A stretch of DNA of 64,000 bases, taken from NCBI GenBank assembly GCA_003117195.1, contig BDSI01000180.1, positions 126,441 through 190,440 of the forward strand, read 5' to 3'. Positions 42,534 through 53,985 of the stretch are shown here, piece by piece. The DNA is from Eudorina sp. 2006-703-Eu-15. Its lineage: Eukaryota > Chlorophyta > Chlorophyceae > Chlamydomonadales > Volvocaceae. The notes beneath the pieces are model-generated. The model did no database searches. It was not told the origin of the DNA and saw only the letters and a list, made by a program, of their open reading frames with translations. Position numbers and translations under genes: made by a program. Within the stretch, counting starts at the first letter, position 1. Each line of letters begins with the position of its first letter.

Positions 42534-43775
42534 TAATAATAATAATAATACGCCCAGTCAGGGACTGTGGCATGTGTTAAGGGGGCAGGAGTGATGAGGC
42601 TATGGGTTTCCCCTTGCCTATACACTACCCGCCACCGCTAATAATGTGAAATAACGGGGTGCATTGTGTGCTAAGTTCCTGCTGTATTGTCTCCTACAGG
42701 TTGTCCTCTTTCCATCTTGCGTCGAAGTGTAACGATGCCGTTCAGCATATGTACGGCATGGTCGTGCAGGTCGTTCAGGCACGCCCTGGCTGCGTGGCTG
42801 CGGGCCCCGAGCTCAATCAGGAGGGGAAGGAGGTATTTTCGTATGGTTCCCCCGAAACCCAGACTGATGGCGTCCTGTTTCGTATAGCGCACCTTCCATC
42901 CCGCTTCTGCAAGCTCTTTGGCCAGAATCTCGTGCTGCTGCACTTTATCGTGCTGTTTCGCAGTTTGGGGCTTGCTCTGGTATACACCGATGATCCCGTT
43001 GGGGTCCGCTGTAACATTCATTCATTCAGTTTGGTTGGTGTCTGAAGTGTAGCCGATTTCTAGAATGTGTACGGTGTGGTCCTCGCGATCGCAGGGGCCT
43101 GTGTACCCCGGTTTACTTGCCTCCATGAGTGGTATCGTTGGTATGAACATTATGTCTGGTCTGAGTTTTAAGCGGAGGTCGGTGGGTGTACTTGGCAGCA
43201 CCCACTCCGGTATGCGGCAATGCGGGTGCTCGCAGCGTAGTCAGGGAGCTGCTGCGCCTGACAAGCATCCATGATCATGAAGCAACCACCCAAGCGTCCT
43301 GTGGATGGCAGTCTGGCGATCTGCCGGACTGCGGCATTGTGTCGTTTGATGTAGAGGGCTGTCATGTCCGGGTGCTTACAGCCACCCAGGATATGTCCTC
43401 CAGAGTCGGGACCCCCCCACAGTGGGCAGGGTGCGGTCTCCACCATGTGTGGTGGGGCTGCGGATTGTATACGCGATTGTTTGGTGCCTACCAGTGGACG
43501 TCGGAATCGCTGCGCCAGTTTGTTGTTCCACAGTTGTCCGTACCAATAGTCCATACACCGCTTGAGTTTCTTGTGCCTTCCCGTGCGCCGGTTGAGGGTG
43601 CGCGCGCTTGTACGGATGTCTAGGTGCGGGAGCGTGGCTGACATGAAGGACGTGTACAGTGTTTGTTTGGTGTAACCGAGGTGCAACTCTGGTTTTATTA
43701 GCGATGTCACCCCTCGGTTAAGGTCGTTGGCGTAGTGGCCGGCGGTGCGTTCCGGCCCGCTGGCTTTTCACACCC
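42534..43775 (-). mobile_element. 5'-truncated LINE nested in the larger LINE
   Basis: Minus-strand remnants of the same family as the host element: GGHILGGCKHP (zinc motif), then LRPDIMFIP and HILEIGYTSD (restriction-like endonuclease), then QQHEILAKELAEAGWKVRYT. These match PDIMFLPP, IIEVGYTGD and QHARLKEELERAGWTVHYT of the large copy. The 3' untranslated ends also agree (CCCCCTTAACACA and GGCGTA, followed by a TAT/TTA tail). It lies between perfect 16-base duplications and lacks RT and everything upstream, a typical 5'-truncated insertion. The frame is broken by stops and shifts, and the CPLC motif reads CPLW. Confidence 0.92.
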
Positions 43776-43791
43776 AGCCTCCTAGTCATGA
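43776..43791 (+). repeat. 16-bp target-site duplication, right copy
   Basis: AGCCTCCTAGTCATGA, identical to 42518-42533. Confidence 0.93.
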
Positions 43792-44202
43792 CGTCCCTTG
43801 GCCCGGTAGCGTACACAGCTATCCTCCACCCATTGCATGAATCCTTAGGCATACTTGTAAGACGCAAAGGCTTACCGGATGGTTGGGAACCCATTTGGGC
43901 TCCCTATATTGGGAGCGTCTGTACGGCGCACTGCCGTACCGGTTTACGCTTCCCCCCTTTTCGCCGAAGGTTGTTCGTCCTCGGACCGTAGTCTCAAGAT
44001 CGAGCCAGGGTGAGATCATTTTTAACCATGAACCCGCCTCAAGGGCGCACCATTGATTGGGTTCTAGCCTTATGATTGCGTCAACCAGGGTTCTTGCAGG
44101 TCGTGCCCGTAGCCGTACCTACTAGGATGGTCCCGGTACTTATTCCCAAGGATCCTGTCGAACCCGTGGATTACTCACTTTTCAGGAGTTTCACTGGCGA
44201 CG

Positions 44203-44800
44203 TTGAGTTGTGATACAGAGATCAACATCGTTGGTCAATACTCATGCTTACTGCCTGCCTCATCTGGCTGGGTGCTACATCGCCTCACTATAGATGCCCT
44301 GATCCCCGGGCTGTACACAACCATGCAAATGGGGATTCAGTACGCTGAACACGGTCTGTATCTCATCGGCTGGCTCCGACGACACCCCCAGAAAACCCTT
44401 CGGGTCATTACCTCCACAGTTACCCTCGCCATGCTATGCGGGCAGCTGGCAATCGGCGATGCGGCAGCGCTGCCTCTCACTAGTGTAGTACCGACAATCC
44501 TAAGCGGCCTAGGAACGTCCCCCCAGATGGTAGCCAACGCACGCTCAGCCGTTAACATCTGCACGTTCATCATCGGTGTGATGGCACCGACAACCAGCAG
44601 CATGGAAACTCGATTAGCGGCATGCTTTCTTACACCACCAGCAGTCCTTGTGTGGAATGAACACAACACCGATATGGCCCCCGACCTGAACCAATACGCA
44701 GGACCGCATGAAACCACAAACCCAGCCGAAACCCTAGAGGCACCAGCCGCTACCACCAACGCCGCTATCTACCACCAACGCCTACCGCGCACCCGAAGTA
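44203..44800 (+). pseudogene. LINE segment with hydrophobic stretches, unknown function
   Basis: An open frame from ATG 44203 (235 codons to 44910) has several apolar stretches, for example VITSTVTLAMLCGQLAIGDA and NICTFIIGVMAP, which could be membrane helices or a buried core. The C-terminal third is Thr/Pro/Ala rich. From about 44800 the conserved reading continues in another frame as the peptidase-like block. No known LINE ORF1 type (RRM, esterase, CCHC) is visible. Confidence 0.4.
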
Positions 44801-45250
44801 ATGTGGACGCACACACAGCCGCTCCACGGTCGTCACCAACTACCACAATACCACGAACGCCAAAACAAGCAAATGTGTATGGTGCACGCCATCAACAACT
44901 TACTTGCTAGGCGGCCCACATATCGACCCAGGACAAGTACTGCAGTACTGCCGCACTATGTCCGTACACCTCCGCGCAGTAGGCAAAACCGGGGAGGCCC
45001 AGCTCTGGCAGGCAGCCTTCAACTCAGAAACCGGCTTCTTCTCAAGCAACCATCTCGCTTAACCACTATCTACGGTACGTCGTCGCCGTAAAAAATTCCA
45101 ACGGTGAAATCATCAGTGTAAACACATCGCGACAACCTATAGTGGTGTCAAGATAGCCCTCAAAGACGACATAGCCGCCGTGTTGGACAACCTCCCAGAC
45201 AACGCGCGCAGCTGGGGCTTCACGGTACACCTAGAAACAGAGCGAGGCTC
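44801..45250 (+). pseudogene. Josephin/OTU-like cysteine peptidase segment of the LINE
   Basis: The frame at 44801 gives ERQNKQMCMVHAINNLL, which resembles the nucleophile motif of Josephin-type deubiquitinases (Q, C, H and NNLL in similar spacing). A +1 shift near 44910 gives GGPHIDPGQVLQYCR and later NHYLRYVVAVKNSNGEIISV, where HY followed by a beta-strand and hairpin suits the catalytic His region. Two further shifts occur. The fold assignment rests on these motifs only. Cysteine peptidases are known in some LINE and LTR elements, where their role is not settled. Confidence 0.5.
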
Positions 45251-45901
45251 ACGCCGTCGCTGTCAGACAACACCAAGTAAGGATCTCGGTACCTTGTCGA
45301 CTCAATGAAACCGGGACCACAGAAGCTAGCAGCCTACTGGCCCTGAGGCAGGGGTGCCGTATACTACCTTGCGCTCCGAGATGACAACCTTCCCGCGCAA
45401 ACACACGTCGAGCTCCGGGATATCGAACCACCAATGGAGTGGAGACGAACGCACATGACAGCGCGCGATAACGAGCCCCAACCCAACGGACTCGACCCCA
45501 CCAAGACCCACCATACCACCCAACAGCCTCGCTGAAGCACGCACCGCCGACGCTCAACCCATGCTGTGGCAGGAAGTGACTGCGCCCCCCAGCTCTGTAA
45601 CTCCCGGGGACCCGGCCCCGACGGCGACCAATAAACCGGATCCAAACCACACCCGAGACCCACGCCCCACACCTGCACACGACCCAGACACGGGCACAAC
45701 AGCACCGACCGACAGAGCAGCCGACTGTGCACAACCCCGGAAGCGGGTCAGATGGATAGATGGACATGAATTCGTACATATTGAGGAATGCCCGTGCGAA
45801 CGACCCCCAGATGAGCGGGACCCTACCAGTGTTGAGGACGCACATCCGCACACGCACAACGGCACGCGCGCCCTCCCAAGAGCCCCGTCGAAACCCTGAG
45901 T

Positions 45902-46990
45902 GTGCGCGCCCAGGCAAAGACCCGTGTATCGGACACCCACAGCAAGAAACGCAAACCGCTGACCATTGTTGACCTCCTCCGGCGCAAAGCGAGTAAGCGC
46001 GCAGAACCGGAAGAACCCGACCCCCCTAGGGGTATGGAGCCAGCAAGCGTCTCATGCGACACAACAGAACCCACTCCCCAACGTACAAGGACGGCGGAAA
46101 CACTAGCACCTGACGCCCCAATGCCGTGGCCCTCCACCGGAGACACCACGAGCCCGCACCACAAGCCGGATCACAGGTACCTCCACGTCGTCACCCACAA
46201 TGTACGCGGCCTGGCGACCAACCTCCTCACCACTCTCTGCAATGCTCGGACATGGAACGCGGATGTCATGGTTCTAACGGAAACAAAAACCGGCAACCGC
46301 ACCGAATGGATGAAGGATGCATTACGCAAAGAACCGCAGGAATACCGGCTCTACTGTAGCTCCAAACCCCGTACTGCTGGTAGGGAACGCTACTCCGCCG
46401 GGGTTGCCATTGCCATTAGCGGCCGATACCACCGGTCAGGTCACGTTACGCACATACCACCGCCCGCCAACCTACAAGGGCACCTGTGCCACTGCAAGAT
46501 CTCCACTCCCGCAAGCATACCTCTGAACATTCTCGGGGCCTATTGCCCAGAAGACACGGGGACCCGACACGCCATATACAAACACTGTCAGGGAGTGCTG
46601 AAAGATGCAAAGGAAAATGGGGAACACGTAGCGCTGGCCGGCGACTTCAATGCCGTCCAGGCCGCAGAAGAACGTAGCACCGGCCGCCTAGACGCTGCGG
46701 ACCAGCTACACATCAAGTAGTTCACAACGGATAACAAGCTTAAACCGGTGCCTGAAACCCACACGCCCCGTCAAACATCCTTCGAGCAGTGGACTCATGG
46801 ACGTCGCACGCACTGCAGCCGAATTGATGATATCCTGATGTGCCCCAACCTCTACAAAAGCGCGACGTCGCAGCGACCCGGCAGTGAGGGTGAGGCCTCT
46901 GCGTACTGCAATGTGTCCGCCGCTGGAGGCAATTTCGACCACAAACCCGTCCACGCCCGTTTGCCCGTTGAGGCCATTCGCCTGTGGGAC
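45902..46990 (+). pseudogene. AP-type endonuclease domain of the LINE
   Basis: The EEP-fold nuclease that nicks target DNA for target-primed reverse transcription. After a charged, disordered N-terminal region, motifs appear in order: VVTHNVRGL, MVLTETK, AGVAIAI, LNILGAYCPED and LAGDFNAV, then SRIDDILM and FDHKPV with the terminal Asp-His pair. An in-frame TAG at 46718-46720 splits the domain between GDFNAV and SRIDD. The frame is otherwise continuous from 45902 to 48010, so this stop is the only lesion in the domain. Confidence 0.85.
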
Positions 46991-47949
46991 GCCAGGAAAC
47001 ACGGCCCCCCGAAAAGCCACGATGAGGACAGCAACATAGCAAAATGGCGGAATGTTATCCTACCAGTCCCGAACGCCGTAACACGTGCGGCGCAATCGCG
47101 CATGGCCGCCACACTCACATCAGAGGTGGCCGAGCTCCAAGACTATATTCGACCAGCAGTCCAGGAGATCGACGCTGGCCTAGCGCAACACGCCGCGGAC
47201 CCCGACAGCACTACTGCCTCCCAACTGATGTCCACGCTGCGTGACCATGCGCATGTGAAGGCGGTCAACATTGAAGTCGCCGTCGCGATGCTCCAACGAA
47301 CCCTCAGCAAGGGGTTCGACATACTATTGGACTTATGCCCCCAGAAACCCCCCAACACCGGCAAAACACACCTCAAACGGACTGTCACCAGAGGCATTCA
47401 AAAGTTGCACCGAGAACACACGCAGTTAAAGCAGGAATATGAAACAGAGCTCCGCCGGTACGCTGCATCGGAGCCCAGAAGCACCAACAGCACGGACAGC
47501 CATGAGGCCCGTATCGGGCCGAAGACAGGCGCAAGCCGCAATGCCCACACACCCGCTGAGGAAGCCGGGGGCGTGATGTCACGATTGCGCGACGCGATCC
47601 GCCGCGTCGGCAGCCAAATACGGGAGGCCCTGGCACTAGAGCGCAAAAAGAACATAACCGCCGCGAAACGCCGTACTCAGCACCTGGTCGCTACGCGCCC
47701 CCGGCGGGCCCACCAAGCCATCTTCAGCAAAGATGAGCTGGAGCGAGGCCTGACTGCCGTACGCCACCCCGTATCGGGCAGAGTCTGTACTGAGCCTGAA
47801 TCCATCCTCGAAGCCGTGCATCAATACTTCCAGGCGCAGGCCGCCTCCGTCGGCGCCCCAAAAAATGGTCGGTATACCCCTGAGGACGCGCCGCGGACGT
47901 ACCCGGTCCTCGAGGCTACGTACAACCCCGGATCCCTTCTCTCTTGTCA

Positions 47950-49100
47950 GCCCAAAGCGAGCCACGGACCACGTCCTTCTGAGCAGTATCGCCGACTCCG
48001 TCAACTATAACAAATGCTTCCAACACCTGGCCCGAAACAAGGCGCCAGGGCCCGATGGCCTACCCAACGAACTGTTGAAAGCACTTCCGGAACCACTTCA
48101 GTCTTGCATACACGATCTTCTGAAAGTCATGTGGGTGAGATCCCACACGCCGACGGAATGGACGAACTCCGTCACGGTGCTGCTCCCCAAACCTGGCGAT
48201 GCGCTTCTCCTGAAGAACCGCAGACCCATCGCCCTGGCCAACACCATGTACAAGCTATTGACGAGCTTGATAACTGCATCGATCGGGGACGTCGCGCCCG
48301 AGCTCATGCTGAGGGGTTCCTGCCTCGCTCCGATACAGAAACACAGAGCGGCAAGTCCAAAATCTCCTTCATGCGATTGAAGACGCTGGACTCACCCGCA
48401 AAGACCTCTACGTTCTGCACGTAGACTTCTCATCTGCGTTCAACACCATAAACCATGACCTCTTACTGCAGATCATGTATGACCTAGGACTCCCCGATGA
48501 CCCCGCGTCGTCCGCGACCTCTATAGTCAAGCCCGTACCCGTGTACGGACGGAGCACGGCACCACAGCACCAATAGAAATACATCGAGGCACCGTCCAAG
48601 GAGATACGCTCTCGCCAGTACTGTTTATCATCTTTTTGGAGGCACTCCTCCGATGGCTCCATGTGGGCGGACGAGGGCACCAATGTGGGATGTCTCTCGG
48701 ATGCCCTGAACGCCAGGTACCGCTGCAGCTCCGCCGCATACGCAGATGACCTCGCGGTGATGGCCAACAGCACGCGTGACCTGCAAACCCAATGTGACAG
48801 GATTAGCCTGTACTACTCCCAATGGGCGGGGCTGCATGTGAACAACACGAAATGCGCGGTCACAGGCATCCTACACCACAGAGCATGGGCCGACCGCGGG
48901 CTGAATGGACCCACATGTGCGCGCACACTAAAAGCAGCCCTTGATGGGAAGGTAAAGATCAGCGACCTCGCAATCCCATATCTCCGCCCCACGGAACCCT
49001 ACAAATACCTTGGGGTCCACGTGACCATCCCCCTCAACTGGAGCGCACAGATGGCCCACGTCTGCGAAACAGTACGGGACAAAGGTGACTTACTCCAGGG
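47950..49100 (+). pseudogene. Reverse transcriptase domain of the LINE
   Basis: Motifs are read across frames: NKAPGPDGLPNELLKAL and WTNSVTVLLPKPG (fingers), RRPIALANTMYKLL, HVDFSSAFNTINHDLLLQ (motif A), HRGTVQGDTLSPVLFIIFLE (motif B), AAYADDLAVMANS (motif C, YADD), GLHVNNTKCAVTG (D) and YKYLGVHV (E). Catalytic Asp residues are all present. Shifts occur near 47980, 48330, 48505 and 48700. RT copies the element RNA at the nicked target. Confidence 0.9.
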
Positions 49101-50442
49101 GTCCCTAGCATCGCCGGACGAATGCATCCGAATTATACAAAGCAGTAGTCGCCTACAGCTTCCCGACCATGGCCTACACCCCCACGACATACACCTTTTG
49201 GACTCGATGATAACGCGTATCGCCCGTCGCTGCTACGGCCTGCATGCCCCCAAGCTTCCCCACGCGCGCCGTATCGCTGCCAGCAGAGGAATATGGCCTG
49301 GGAGTTGGGTCCCTACTCCCGATCTATGTGCGAGCAGCAGCGCGCGCACTGGTACTCTATCTCCCTAAACGATGAGGGACGGCTAGGCGTTGTGACAAGG
49401 GCCTTGCTTAAGGTGCAGTGCCAACTTGCGGCGGACACCCGGAAGCACGCGCTGAAACGTGAAAGCAGCTTCTATACGACCCTAAAGCAGCTAACTCTCG
49501 CGCGAGACTACGGGATCGTTCTGACGGACAAGGCCGCCCATACATACCAAACTTCCCTGAACACCCTCATGGCTGCTGCTGCCGCTGTAAACAACGGGCG
49601 GGATACTCAAACCGAATTACTGCCTTACCGCTTCCTACTACCCCTGACGGAGCTGGGTCTTGACATGCAACTGCTGATCGATAAAAACACCACGAAACAC
49701 TTTATCACAACCACTGAGCTCCAAAAGCTCTTCCCCAGGGGTAAGGTGCAGCACCGGCACAAGGTAGCGCTCAACAGGCTGAGCCTCGCAGTCAGCGCCC
49801 GGTGCCCCTCGGCACCGCATGAGAGGGCACACGACCCTCACAAGTGGACGTCTGCGCTCCCCCTTGATGACAGAAGACTCCGCGAGATCCCGGATACCCC
49901 GGTATTCACTGGACTACGGCACAAAGGTAGCCTCCCGACGCAGGTCCTTGTGCCATCCCTTGACCCGCACGTAAGGCGCGACGCACCCGTGGTCTGGAGT
50001 GCACCCGATCACCGAGCCCGCCCGACAGTCGCGAACTCAGAAAACCTGGAACTCGAGCAAGCGGCACTGCCGAACCGCACTGCGGAGCCAACATGCATTG
50101 GGCGAAAGCGCGCGAGGTCATTCCGGCAAAGGCAGCAAGACTTCATCAACAACAACACCCGCTGCGACAACAATGAGGTGGGCACGGAAAGCGCAGCTAT
50201 CCATGGAGTGCAATTGCGTGACCTGACCCCCGAGCACCGCACCTCGTGTATGGAAGCGCGGCGCTTCATGACCGCTCTGCGGAAGGACACACGCAAGAGT
50301 GTGCCCAAACTCGGCATCCCCCCCGGAATAGTCGCACAAGGACCGAGGCCGCACACGACACCGCTGCCTCGAAAGCCGGCCTTTGAGATGACCCCCTTAA
50401 CCGACGGGGATGTAGAAGAGCTGCTACCCCCAAACCCTACCT

Positions 50443-51078
50443 GTGCTAACGTACCTCGCCAGCAAGGGACTCGACGCCAGGCCCGTATCCCTTAGGCACC
50501 CGCACAGCAGCCGGGAAGGTGCAAACGACACGGAGATGGACCGGATGACTGCCAGTCAGGATGGAATGGAACTCGATGAAGCCCTGCCCACACCGACGAC
50601 AACCGGAACACCTTCAACGCGGCCGCCGCAGCCGGAGTACCCCCGGCCGCAATGGTGGCGGCCACGCTGGGAGGTTACTCGGGAACAGATCCTGGAAAAC
50701 AGGATCCCGTGGAAGCCCTGCAAGGGCGCCACCAAGGATACGACGGGCCAGCAGCAAATGGTCTATGATTTGTACAATGAGGTTGAAGACATCGCGGAGG
50801 TCCTTGCGGGCCCCATCACCAAACGCGTTGCACCAACAGCCGCAAAACCGCCCAAGAGACGGAAAGACGAGGCGGGCCTCCCAGTCACGCATGAGCAGTA
50901 CTACACGGTCCGCTGGAATGACACAATCATCCCGATGGCCGTTGTAGACGCGTACGCAAGCATGGGATACGTGCCGAAGCAGCTACTGCCAGTGAAAGGG
51001 CTCTACGGAACCCGGATGGACTGCTACTTCCGTCGAGCGGTTTGGGAACCATCCGACACATCTGGATCGTTTGCCTAA
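50443..51078 (+). pseudogene. LINE linker region with chromo-like motif
   Basis: This 211-codon frame continues the element after the RT-thumb region in another frame. It is acidic and Pro rich at first. HEQYYTVRWNDTIIPMAVVD, near its end, has the Tyr-Tyr-x-Val-x-Trp spacing seen in chromodomains (which bind methylated histone tails), but the match is short and the assignment is weak. Confidence 0.3.
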
Positions 51079-51689
51079 TGGCCGAGAGGCCCTGGCCGCA
51101 TATAAGCGGACGCAACTGCCGGACAGAGCGTATGTACCCACGACCAGGGCATGCCAAACCCAAGGACATGAACCTCTCCAACCGAGAACGACAAGGCCGA
51201 TGGGAGCCACCAGCCCTGGAGCAAGCAAGCGCAACGTGCAAGGTTCATTCGCGCGCACACTACCTCTGAGAATGCTCCCTGCAACCCGTACACGGACACG
51301 CTCCCCACGGGATGCTACCACATCCAGCTAGGGCTGCGCACAACCGGCGGAGACACTACCGATGAAACCACAGCTTTCATATACGACCCGAGAGGGAAAT
51401 GTGTGGGCACCCTTAGTATGCAACGCCTGGAGACCCTGAGAAGACGCCATAACCACACGAAGGAAACTTACCCAGAGACCCATACATAGAAGTCTTGCCG
51501 CCCAGGGCGGCTTCACAGAAGATGTCGCGCGCCTCCTTCTGAGGTACAGAAAGGACCCCGACGGCAAGGAGACCAAAGGGACACCGAGATCACAGACGAC
51601 CGCGAACGGGCAACTGCGTCATTTACTCACAGACGCACTGCGGGCGCTAGACTCCGGCCCGGTTGTTGAAAGATTCTCCTCGCCCCTGA

Positions 51690-52170
51690 ACTGTATGTGA
51701 TGCGGAGATCGAATATTACTTCAGTGCACACGTGGAAGACCAACTATTTGGGGCGAACCTGGATGCCTACTCCCTACCTTTTACAGGTCTCTCGATTGCG
51801 CACCCTGATCCGGACCCCGCAAGTGTCCGGAAGGCAGTTATGTGGGCCGTCGCAGGCGCGGCACACACGACCGCATCCGCTGCGCCCACAGCTACACTGC
51901 TCATTGTCCCCCACAGCAAATGTGGCCCGCATACCCAGCTTCTGAACACGCCGTACATGTTCTACCTCGGGCGGATAGGCCGTGGCCCTATGAGTCAGCT
52001 CACCGGAGGGATTGGGACCGACACCTCGGCTCCCGGCTACAAGGGAGGCCTGGATCTGCTGGTCGTCGCGAACGACACAGCAATACGCGGGCTGAACGCC
52101 CGGTCCATGCGGGTAGTACTCCTCCAGGAACTCCTCGAAGCGGAGGCCCAGGGCACGCCGAAAAAACACC
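51690..52170 (+). pseudogene. LINE block of unknown function before RNase H
   Basis: The reading FGANLDAYSLPFTG, then IAHPDPDPASVRKAVMWAVA, ATLLIVPHSK and GGLDLLVVANDTAIRGLN suggests an alpha/beta domain. The pattern of an acidic/proline loop (HPDPDP) followed by a helix and a LLIVP strand recalls adenine methyltransferase-like domains, but the NPP(Y/F) motif is not present. Function not assigned. Confidence 0.35.
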
Positions 52171-52369
52171 TGCACAAACACGATAGCGCGGACAACAGCA
52201 CCAACAGCAAGCGCCCTTACCCATGCAGAGTTGCCCAGGCTATGCGCCGGATGACTAACACGATACCGCCCGCCCCCAAGGCCACGGCTCTAGCTCCCCA
52301 ACGGGAGGACGAGGACTTACGTCAACAACTAGAGCTGTTTTTCGCAGGCAACACGCCCCTTCGCATTCC

Positions 52370-52830
52370 ACCACAAGACATTCTTTGGACAGATGACAGT
52401 TGCATACAGCCGATAGTAGGCGACGGGCCGAACCGGCTCGGCGCCGCGGTACATTGCGGACTCACCGGGGAGACCCTGCACGTCGACCCGTCCGGCGAGG
52501 GCTGCACAAACACCATCCAACGAGCTGAACTGTCTGCCATACGAGCGGCAATCGCCAAGTATAAAAACGTAACTTAACCATCGCCACCGACTCGCAAGCC
52601 TCTTTGGACCTTATCAAACGAGCGATAAATGACACAAATAAGCTTCATATCTCTAAGCACAAAACTTTACTTATGGAAATTGTTGAGCTCCTATACGATT
52701 GTGCCCAGCAGAGCACTACTGTTCAGTCCTTGAAGGTCAAATCACATACGGGGATTGAAGGTAATGACAGAGCTGACGAAGGCGCAACTTCCGTAGCCCG
52801 AGGAGACGTACGACCCCACGTACTTGAAAC
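52370..52830 (+). pseudogene. RNase H domain of the LINE
   Basis: RNase H removes the RNA strand of the RNA-DNA hybrid. The four acidic active-site positions are visible: ILWTDDSC (first Asp), IQRAELSAIRAA (Glu), LTIATDSQASLDLI (second Asp) and KSHTGIEGNDRADEGA (last Asp, with the usual His before it). A one-base shift near 52577 separates the second and third motifs. Confidence 0.88.
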
Positions 52831-53139
52831 TGCTGATAACGCCCATTTGATAAACTGTACTGGCTGAAGCAAAAGGAGTCAGGCCTATATGTTAGTGATC
52901 TCAATAAAGGAATTTCTAAACGCCTTCATAAATCGGCGTCTGGAAGTTTCACTAACGACACATTACTAACGGAAAAGTGGCGCGGCAACTTGTTGAACCT
53001 GGACCCAAAGCACAGCAATGCGTACATCAATAATACTAACATCGGACATTGGCTGAAACTGCAAGTTTTGAAAGCGCGGTACGCTACGGGCTTCTATACA
53101 ATGCCAAGCTCAAGAAACTATACGGGCGGGGCGGAGATG

Positions 53140-53852
53140 GGAACTGCCCCCTGTGTCGTGCATGCTGTCCGGCTGGCCCGACACCCGACTCCGGTGCACA
53201 TATACTTGGTGGCTGTCACAATCCGATGATGAAAGGGATGGACATCAACCGGCATAATCGAGCGAGCGACGCGCTTACTTCGTTGCAGACTGCATTATTC
53301 ACAACGGCCGATATGGTGGCGGCTACATGATCATGGACGCAGGCCGAACTAACCGAGGACCTCCCGTCCTATATACTGCATCGGCACGCGTGTTCCCAAA
53401 TGGATGCTACCACACCTGACCGATGAAGAGGTCCGCCGCCTCCGACCAGACATCATGTTCCTCCCGCCCTACCCTGGCCTCGCACAAACAAAGCGCAAAC
53501 ACTACAAGGGACCCGCAGACAAGGCGGCCGCGCACGAGGTCTATATCATCGAGGTGGGGTATACCGGCGACCTGCAACACGCCGAAAAATTGTCGCAAAA
53601 GACCGCGCAGCACGCCCGACTCAAAGAGGAACTGGAACGGGCGGGCTGGACTGTCCACTATACTGATGCGCAAATTGTCACCCTGGGCAGTACAGGGACC
53701 TTACCCCGTACACTGAAAATGCTCCTATGTAAGCTCGGGCCACCCCCGACCAAGCCAACAAAACCTGTCTGCAAATCCACCGACATACAGTTGACACCGC
53801 GGGCGCGATTATCCGTCCGAGCTCGGCGAGTGCTGGAGGGAGCGCACAAGTA
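53140..53852 (+). pseudogene. CCHC motif and restriction-like endonuclease of the LINE
   Basis: NCPLCRACC followed by GAHILGGCHNP gives a C-x2-C...H-x4-C zinc motif. A frameshift leads into 53404-53853, which reads LRPDIMFLPP, YIIEVGYTGD and AEKLSQKTAQHARLKEELE, the P-D...(E/D)-x-x...D...K layout of the PD-(D/E)xK endonuclease found in R2-type and Dualen LINEs. The motif is the same in the nested copy (PDIMF, LEIGYTSD). It would cut target DNA. Confidence 0.82.
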
Positions 53853-53956
53853 ACAGCCTCGGGCATGGTTTCCGGCGGTGGTGCGGGCATACAGGGGTGG
53901 CTACGCCACCCCTCAGTTCCCCACCCCCTTAACACACGCCAGGCTCCGGCCGGCGT

Positions 53957-53985
53957 ACTATTATTATTATTATTATTATTATTAT
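53957..53985 (+). repeat. (TTA)n tail of the LINE
   Basis: About nine TTA/TAT units end the element, directly followed by repeat R2. The nested minus-strand copy ends in the same kind of tail (42534-42550). Confidence 0.85.

Larger units (their letters stand above)
41786..53985 (+). mobile_element. Large LINE with two endonuclease types (Dualen/RandI-like), decayed
   Basis: Plus-strand coding blocks in order: N-terminal segments from 42112 and 44203, a Cys-peptidase-like block (44801-45250), AP-type endonuclease (46160-46970), reverse transcriptase (47950-49100), a long linker with RT thumb-like sequence (49293-51080), a block of unknown function (51690-52170), RNase H (52370-52830), then a CCHC motif and restriction-like endonuclease (53140-53740). 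The 3' end is a (TTA)n tail at 53957-53985. Removing the nested element at 42534-43791 leaves about 10.9 kb. A LINE carrying both endonuclease kinds was described from Chlamydomonas as Dualen (RandI clade); this fits by domain order. Many frameshifts and a TAG at 46718 make this copy inactive unless the read is erroneous. Confidence 0.88.
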
